Of a DNA stretch of 64,000 nt, positions 59,161 to 64,000 are shown piece after piece. Positions within the stretch are counted from its first letter, which is position 1, and each line of letters begins with the position of its first letter. The DNA lies in the NCBI RefSeq assembly GCF_014836845.1, contig NZ_JACSQA010000011.1, forward strand, positions 1-64,000, read 5' to 3'. Position numbers and translations under genes: made by a program. Below the pieces are notes generated by a model, which worked only from the letters and a program-made list of their open reading frames with translations, was not told where the DNA came from and made no database searches. This DNA is from Ureibacillus galli (GTDB taxonomy: Bacteria > Bacillota > Bacilli > Bacillales_A > Planococcaceae).

Positions 59161-60447
59161 TTATCGAGCTAATTTTGCAAACACTTTGTGGAATGCTTCA
59201 ACCGTTTTTTCAATATGCTCTTCTGTATGGGCTGTTGAAATAAATAATCCTTCAAATTGGGAAGGTGGTAAATAGATACCTTCTTCTGCCATTAATTTAT
59301 AATACTCTGCAAATAAAGTTAAGTCAGAAGTTTTAGCAGATGCAAAGTCTACTACTTCTTCGTTCGTTAAAAATAATCCTATCATTGAACCAGCGCGATT
59401 AACCGTATGCGGAATATTGTATTTCGTTGCGGCCTCACGAATACCTGCCTCTAACCGGTCACCTAATTTTTTGAAATATTCATAGGATTCCGGAGTTAAA
59501 CGAGATAATGTCTCAATACCCGCTGTCATCGCTAACGGGTTTCCAGATAATGTACCAGCTTGATAAACTGGACCAGCTGGTGCAATCTGTTCCATAATTT
59601 CACGTTTTCCTGCAAAAGCACCTACCGGAAGACCACCACCAACTACTTTACCTAGACATGTTAAATCAGGGTTCACCCCAAAGTAACCTTGAGCACAGTG
59701 GTAATCAACACGGAAACCAGTCATCACTTCATCAAAAATAAGAAGAGAGCCATTGTCTTCAGTTACTTTTCGTAATCCTTCTAAGAAACCTGGTTTCGGT
59801 GGAACAACACCCATATTCCCTGCAACAGGTTCAACGATTACAGCAGCAATTTGTTCACCGAATTTTTCAAATACCGCTTGTACCGCTTCTAAATCATTAT
59901 AAGCAACCGTTAATGTGTTTTTAGCGATATCCGCAGGTACTCCTGGGCTATCAGGTAAACCAAGAGTTGCAACACCTGAACCCGCTTTAATTAATAAAGA
60001 ATCACCATGGCCATGATAAGATCCTTCAAATTTTAAAATAATATCTCTACCCGTATATCCACGAGCTAAACGTAATGCAGCCATTGTTGCTTCCGTTCCC
60101 GATGAAACGAAACGAACCATTTCAACGGAAGGAACACGATCAATCACAAGTTGAGCTAATTCATTTTCCAATAACGTTGGCGCACCAAAGGAAGAACCTT
60201 TTGCCGCTTGTTCTTGAATAGCTTTCACAACTTCTGGATGGGAATGACCTAAAATAAGCGGCCCCCAACTTAACACATAATCAATATATTCATTGCCATC
60301 AATATCTTTAATAATGGCACCTTTTCCAGACTCCATAAATATCGGATCTGTATTGACTGATTTAAATGCACGAACAGGGCTGTTTACCCCACCTGGCATT
60401 AAATGAACGCTTTCTGAAAATGCTTGAATCGATTTTTCGTATGTCAT
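59161..60447 (-). CDS. hemL: Glutamate-1-semialdehyde 2,1-aminomutase
   Basis: A 428-residue PLP enzyme making 5-aminolevulinate. The PLP lysine is K267 in '[16 protein letters not shown]', '[21 protein letters not shown]' (about 115-135) binds phosphate, and '[12 protein letters not shown]' (239-250) carries the PLP Asp. Last gene of the hem run, starting two bases after hemB stops. GGAGGG site. Confidence 0.97.
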   Translation of the reverse strand: MTYEKSIQAFSESVHLMPGGVNSPVRAFKSVNTDPIFMESGKGAIIKDIDGNEYIDYVLSWGPLILGHSHPEVVKAIQEQAAKGSSFGAPTLLENELAQLVIDRVPSVEMVRFVSSGTEATMAALRLARGYTGRDIILKFEGSYHGHGDSLLIKAGSGVATLGLPDSPGVPADIAKNTLTVAYNDLEAVQAVFEKFGEQIAAVIVEPVAGNMGVVPPKPGFLEGLRKVTEDNGSLLIFDEVMTGFRVDYHCAQGYFGVNPDLTCLGKVVGGGLPVGAFAGKREIMEQIAPAGPVYQAGTLSGNPLAMTAGIETLSRLTPESYEYFKKLGDRLEAGIREAATKYNIPHTVNRAGSMIGLFLTNEEVVDFASAKTSDLTLFAEYYKLMAEEGIYLPPSQFEGLFISTAHTEEHIEKTVEAFHKVFAKLAR

Positions 60448-60449
60448 GA

Positions 60450-61430
60450 TTATTTACCCTCCAACCAACGGACTGCGTCTTTAGCATGATAAGTAAGAAT
60501 CATATCAGCTCCTGCACGTTTCATACCAAGTAATGTTTCTAGCACAACAGCTTTTTCATCAATCCAACCGTTTAAAGCGGCTGCTTTCACCATGGCATAT
60601 TCACCAGATACATTATAAGCGACAATTGGTAAATTATAGTTGTTACGGACATCACGGATTATATCTAAATAAGATAAAGCAGGTTTTACGATTAAGAAAT
60701 CTGCTCCTTCTTCGATATCTGATTCCGCTTCACGGAATGCTTCCAAACGATTCGCAGGATCCATTTGATATGTTTTACGGTCTCCAAATTGTGGTGCTCC
60801 ATCTGCAGCTTCACGGAAGGGACCATAGTATGCTGATGCATATTTTACAGCGTAAGACATAATCGGTATATCTTCAAAACCAGCTTCATCTAAAGCAACA
60901 CGAATTGCCGCTACGAAACCATCCATCATATTGGATGGGGCAATAATGTCCGCACCTGCTTTTGCTTGGGATACAGCAGTACGTGCTAAAACATCTAAAG
61001 AAGCATCATTTAAAATTTTCTCGCCTTCTACTACACCACAGTGACCGTGATCAGTAAATTCACATAAACATGTATCCGCAATCACGATTAATTGTGGGTG
61101 AAGTTCTTTAATGAGACGAGTTGCTTTTTGAACGATTCCATGATCATGGAATGCACCAGTACCAACAGCATCTTTTTCCGCTGGAAGACCAAATAAAATA
61201 ACGGATGGGATTCCTAAAGCGACAACTTCATCTACTTCTTCAGCTAATCTATCCAAAGAATATTGGAAAACACCAGGCATGGAACTTACTTCATTTTTTA
61301 TATTTTCCCCTTCAATAACAAAAATCGGATAAATAAAATCTTCTTTATGCAAATAAGTTTCTTTCACCATTGATCGCATAGTAGCGGATGAACGTAGGCG
61401 ACGATGTCTTTTGAAATTAAGATCTTTCAT
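60450..61430 (-). CDS. hemB: Porphobilinogen synthase
   Basis: A 326-residue enzyme joining two 5-aminolevulinates. The zinc cysteines are C121, C123 and C131 in '[14 protein letters not shown]', so it is the Zn type rather than the Mg type. Schiff-base lysines are K196 ('[14 protein letters not shown]') and K249 ('[10 protein letters not shown]'). The open frame extends 28 codons upstream, but ATG 61430 after AAGGAAATC matches the family. It overlaps hemD by 14 bases. Confidence 0.96.
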   Translation of the reverse strand: MKDLNFKRHRRLRSSATMRSMVKETYLHKEDFIYPIFVIEGENIKNEVSSMPGVFQYSLDRLAEEVDEVVALGIPSVILFGLPAEKDAVGTGAFHDHGIVQKATRLIKELHPQLIVIADTCLCEFTDHGHCGVVEGEKILNDASLDVLARTAVSQAKAGADIIAPSNMMDGFVAAIRVALDEAGFEDIPIMSYAVKYASAYYGPFREAADGAPQFGDRKTYQMDPANRLEAFREAESDIEEGADFLIVKPALSYLDIIRDVRNNYNLPIVAYNVSGEYAMVKAAALNGWIDEKAVVLETLLGMKRAGADMILTYHAKDAVRWLEGK

Positions 61431-62184
61431 GATTGATTTCCTTCTTTCTTTGAATTTCTTCAATAACTGCTTCCATTGTATAAACTTTTGGTTTGTATGT
61501 AACTTCGGCACCATAATACGCTAATCTTGCTGCTGTTATATGGCCGATGGCAGCTATTGTCGCTTTGTCCCACCCAATTGTGGGAGCAACATACTTTGCA
61601 AAAACATCTACAGCTGAAGGGCTTGCAAATATAAGAATTAGTTTTGCCTTCTTTTGTACAAGTTCTATTAAAGATTGTACATAGGAAAGATTTTCATGAG
61701 TATCATACACAGTCCATTCTTTCACGTCAAAGGCTAATCCCCTTTTTAACGTATCTTTTGCTCTATTTCCTTTAATGAATAAACAGTTCGGTTCGTCCCC
61801 CGCTATTGCAGGAAACTCCTTTACAAACACATCTGCACTAAAGACAGTCGGCATAAAGCTCACGTGAAAGCCGTTTTGTTCCAGACAGGTTGCTGTTTTT
61901 GTACCAACCGCCGCCACCTTCCCGTTAAAATGGGAAGGGGTCAAATGATGGCGTTTCATCTTATTACAAAAGGCTTTGACACCATTTTGACTTGTGAAAA
62001 TGAGCCAGTCAACTATTCGAGCCTGCTGAAGCTGTTTATCATCATCTAGAAGAATCGTTTCCTTTGTTTCAATTAAGGGACAAAAAATAGCTTCTCCACC
62101 TAATGACTTTATTTTCGTTAGGATTGTAGTCGGTTTTGTCGTACCTGTTAAAACGACCGTATTCCCTTCTAAAGTGTTAGGCAT
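61417..62184 (-). CDS. hemD: Uroporphyrinogen-III synthase
   Basis: A 255-residue two-lobe protein, weakly conserved as the family is, with '[29 protein letters not shown]' at the N terminus, '[14 protein letters not shown]' (about 61-74) and '[12 protein letters not shown]' (about 189-200). It closes and isomerises hydroxymethylbilane. It overlaps hemC by 8 bases and hemB by 14, indicating coupled translation. Confidence 0.94.
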   Translation of the reverse strand: MPNTLEGNTVVLTGTTKPTTILTKIKSLGGEAIFCPLIETKETILLDDDKQLQQARIVDWLIFTSQNGVKAFCNKMKRHHLTPSHFNGKVAAVGTKTATCLEQNGFHVSFMPTVFSADVFVKEFPAIAGDEPNCLFIKGNRAKDTLKRGLAFDVKEWTVYDTHENLSYVQSLIELVQKKAKLILIFASPSAVDVFAKYVAPTIGWDKATIAAIGHITAARLAYYGAEVTYKPKVYTMEAVIEEIQRKKEINHERS

Positions 62185-63106
62185 TTTGCTCAGCCTTTAC
62201 TTTTTGAATTAAATCAAAGGCTCCTTGCTCTGTTAATATTTTCGCTACCTCTTTCCCTAACTGCTCAGGATTAGAGCCTGTTAATGTTTCTTTATAAATA
62301 ACAGATGAATCTGGAGCTGCTACTAAACCAGTTAAAGTAAGCGTATCCCCTTCTGTTTTTGCATAGCCAGCGATTGGCACTTGGCAACCCCCATCCATTG
62401 CAGCTAAAAATGCACGCTCAGCATGGGCTTCATTCCAAGTAATAGAATCTGTCAATTTTGCTAATTCATTTAATAACTCTTTATCATCCCCACGACATTC
62501 AATTCCTAATGTCCCTTGGGCTACAGCAGGTAGACATAGATCGATATCTAAATATTCCGTTACAACATCGTCATTCCAGCCAAGACGTTTTAATCCGGCA
62601 GCAGCTAAAATGATTGCATCATAATCTTCATTTTCAAGCTTTGCTAAACGAGTATCTACATTTCCTCGAATCCATTTAATTTCAAGGTCAGGTCTAGCTT
62701 GTAAAAGTTGAGCACTTCGTCGTAAAGAGCTTGTCCCAACAACTGCTCCTTTAGGTAAATCCGCAAATTTCACATGACCTTTTGAAATAAAGGCATCTCT
62801 TGCATCTTCACGAGGAGGGATGCAACCAATCACTAATCCTTCTGGTAATACAGCTGGCATATCTTTCATGGAGTGAACAGCAAAATCAATTTCTTTATCA
62901 TAAAGGGCTTGTTCAATTTCTTTCACAAATAACCCTTTCCCACCTACTTTAGATAGTTGGACATCTAAAATACGGTCTCCTTTTGTTACAATTTCCTTTA
63001 CTTCAAACTCAAAAGGAACACCTGCATTTTTTAATTCATTAATGAACCAGTTCGTTTGAGTTAATGCTAATTTACTTTTCCGTGAACCTACGATGATTTT
63101 TCTCAT
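62177..63106 (-). CDS. hemC: Hydroxymethylbilane synthase (porphobilinogen deaminase)
   Basis: A 309-residue enzyme. The cysteine that carries the dipyrromethane cofactor is C241 in '[15 protein letters not shown]'; the catalytic Asp lies in '[11 protein letters not shown]' (about 74-84). Arg-rich substrate grips are in '[11 protein letters not shown]' (124-134). It is 18 bases after hemX. Standard length. Confidence 0.97.
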   Translation of the reverse strand: MRKIIVGSRKSKLALTQTNWFINELKNAGVPFEFEVKEIVTKGDRILDVQLSKVGGKGLFVKEIEQALYDKEIDFAVHSMKDMPAVLPEGLVIGCIPPREDARDAFISKGHVKFADLPKGAVVGTSSLRRSAQLLQARPDLEIKWIRGNVDTRLAKLENEDYDAIILAAAGLKRLGWNDDVVTEYLDIDLCLPAVAQGTLGIECRGDDKELLNELAKLTDSITWNEAHAERAFLAAMDGGCQVPIAGYAKTEGDTLTLTGLVAAPDSSVIYKETLTGSNPEQLGKEVAKILTEQGAFDLIQKVKAEQNA

Positions 63107-63124
63107 GATAAGCCTACCTTTCTA

Positions 63125-63952
63125 CTAATACCAAAAATGAAAGTTGGATAATTTACTACCCAAGAAGAAATTAATTACAACAAGTAAGAAAGTATAAATT
63201 TGTGCCCAAGCAAAATTTAAACCTGTGAGTTTCCCACTATGATGTAACACTAAAACTATCAAATAAATGACTGTAATGATAAAAGAACCGACAATTTTTA
63301 TATCAAAAATGGAGAGGACCTCCAATTTTAAAAACGCCCATTCCAGCCCTAATAATAAACTAATAAAAATGATTGGAACACCAATTAAAACGGAATAAAA
63401 CATCCACCTACTCATTTGATGCAAACTAGGCAAACGGGACCATAATTTCGTATACTTTTTCTCTTTCAGCAATCTATATAAAATTAAATATAGAACAGAA
63501 AAAACAAAAGAAAGGGAAAAAGCAGCATAGGAAATAATAGCAAAAGATATATGGATAAATACCATCTCAGATTCTAGCGATTCAACTAATGGATGTTCTA
63601 CCTGATTTGGTGCAAATAAATGTATCGTCACAAAGATAAATCCTAAAACATTTATAAAAAATACAGGTAAATCGACTCGTGCAATACAGTGTAAAATAAT
63701 TGAAATTGTAACAAGTAACCACGCATAAAAATAGATTCCCTCTGTTAAGGAGAGAATGGGGAAACGTCTAATTTCAATTATATAAAGTAAAAAGAATGCA
63801 GTTTGTAAAACCCATACTACGGAAATGAGCCAAAACCCAATTCGCCGAATTTTAACACGTTTGTAGAAAAAATCGATGAAATAAAATACGATTCCGACGG
63901 CATAAAGAACAACCATGATCTCATAAAGCCTAGCCATTGCTAATTGTGTCAT
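63125..63952 (-). CDS. hemX: HemX, CcsA-like membrane protein of the hem operon
   Basis: A 275-residue protein with about eight membrane helices of the cytochrome c assembly (CcsA) superfamily. The 'LSLTEGIYFYAWLLV' stretch (about 68-82) stands near the CcsA heme motif position but lacks a W-G-x-x-W-x-W-D core. In B. subtilis HemX lowers the amount of glutamyl-tRNA reductase HemA. AGAAGGG precedes ATG 63952; the longer frame from 63970 lies within the preceding stop region. It leads the visible hemXCDBL run. Confidence 0.9.
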   Translation of the reverse strand: MTQLAMARLYEIMVVLYAVGIVFYFIDFFYKRVKIRRIGFWLISVVWVLQTAFFLLYIIEIRRFPILSLTEGIYFYAWLLVTISIILHCIARVDLPVFFINVLGFIFVTIHLFAPNQVEHPLVESLESEMVFIHISFAIISYAAFSLSFVFSVLYLILYRLLKEKKYTKLWSRLPSLHQMSRWMFYSVLIGVPIIFISLLLGLEWAFLKLEVLSIFDIKIVGSFIITVIYLIVLVLHHSGKLTGLNFAWAQIYTFLLVVINFFLGSKLSNFHFWY

Positions 63953-63956
63953 TTCG

Positions 63957-64000
63957 CTACCCTTCTTCATCTTTTACAACTTTTATTAATCTAATACCTA
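63957..64000 (-). CDS. hemA: Probable 3' end of hemA (glutamyl-tRNA reductase), cut by the window edge
   Basis: On the minus strand an open frame running off the window reads GIRLIKVVKDEEG and stops at TAG (63957-63959), four bases before the hemX start. In Bacillales hemA precedes hemX directly, so this tail most likely belongs to it. Thirteen residues cannot identify the family; the call rests on operon order. Confidence 0.4.
   Translation of the reverse strand, partial: GIRLIKVVKDEEG

Overview
The window is AT-rich chromosomal core DNA from an endospore-forming member of the Bacillales. Gene order follows the Bacillus subtilis block from hemAXCDBL through valS, folC, mreBCD-minCD, spoIVFAB, rplU-rpmA, spo0B-obg, pheBA, ruvAB-queA-tgt-yajC, secDF, recJ-apt-relA-dtd, hisS-aspS, rarA, cymR, mnmA and recD2. 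Sporulation genes (spo0B, spoIIB, spoIVFA/FB, spoVB, spoVID, safA) and T-box leaders agree with this. Several differences from B. subtilis (no bofC beside ruvA, no comC beside folC, tandem folC genes, a SpoVID without its LysM domain, a short SpoIVFB) suggest a more distant genus, perhaps a Planococcaceae/Caryophanaceae relative. The genus cannot be settled from sequence alone. No transposase, integrase, CRISPR array, tRNA or rRNA gene was seen.

Layout. 1-4.6 kb: a SIMPL-domain protein, the remains of a VOC/PhnB gene, RecD2 helicase and, on the other strand, an isolated eukaryote-type HisA followed by a 110-bp branched inverted-repeat element. 4.6-11.1 kb: a NupC-type nucleoside transporter, a TPR protein, the tRNA 2-thiouridylation pair MnmA plus cysteine desulfurase with the regulator CymR, and divergent rarA. 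11.1-13.8 kb: an accessory block between rarA and tcdA holding a compact sigma-factor-like operon (region-4 protein, YvrJ-family peptide, region-2-like peptide) and two unrecognised genes. 13.8-26.1 kb: tcdA, 6S RNA, the T-box controlled hisS-aspS operon, an SH3/amidase cell-wall hydrolase, and dtd, relA, apt, recJ. 26.3-35.7 kb: secDF, comN, spoVB, a DUF421 protein, then yajC-tgt-queA-ruvB-ruvA (queuosine, secretion and Holliday-junction genes read as one leftward run). 35.9-43.8 kb: a CotS-like kinase with safA, niaR, a DCC-family protein, pheA/pheB, obg, spo0B, and the L27/Prp/L21 set under an L21 leader. 43.8-54.4 kb: the SpoIVF pair, minDC, mreDCB, radC, maf, spoIIB and two folC copies. 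54.5-64 kb: valS with a valine T-box, a small membrane protein convergent with a truncated spoVID, and the heme operon hemX-C-D-B-L.

Functional themes. Three groups stand out. The first is spore-coat and spore-signalling morphogenesis: SafA and SpoVID are normally partners through LysM-dependent contacts, but here only SafA keeps LysM. The second is translation accuracy and RNA modification: MnmA, TcdA, Tgt, QueA, Dtd, HisS, AspS and ValS. The third is division and shape control (MreBCD, MinCD, Maf). Most genes lie on the minus strand. Start codons were moved wherever a Shine-Dalgarno (SD) sequence and family alignment from memory pointed to a position inside the longest open frame.
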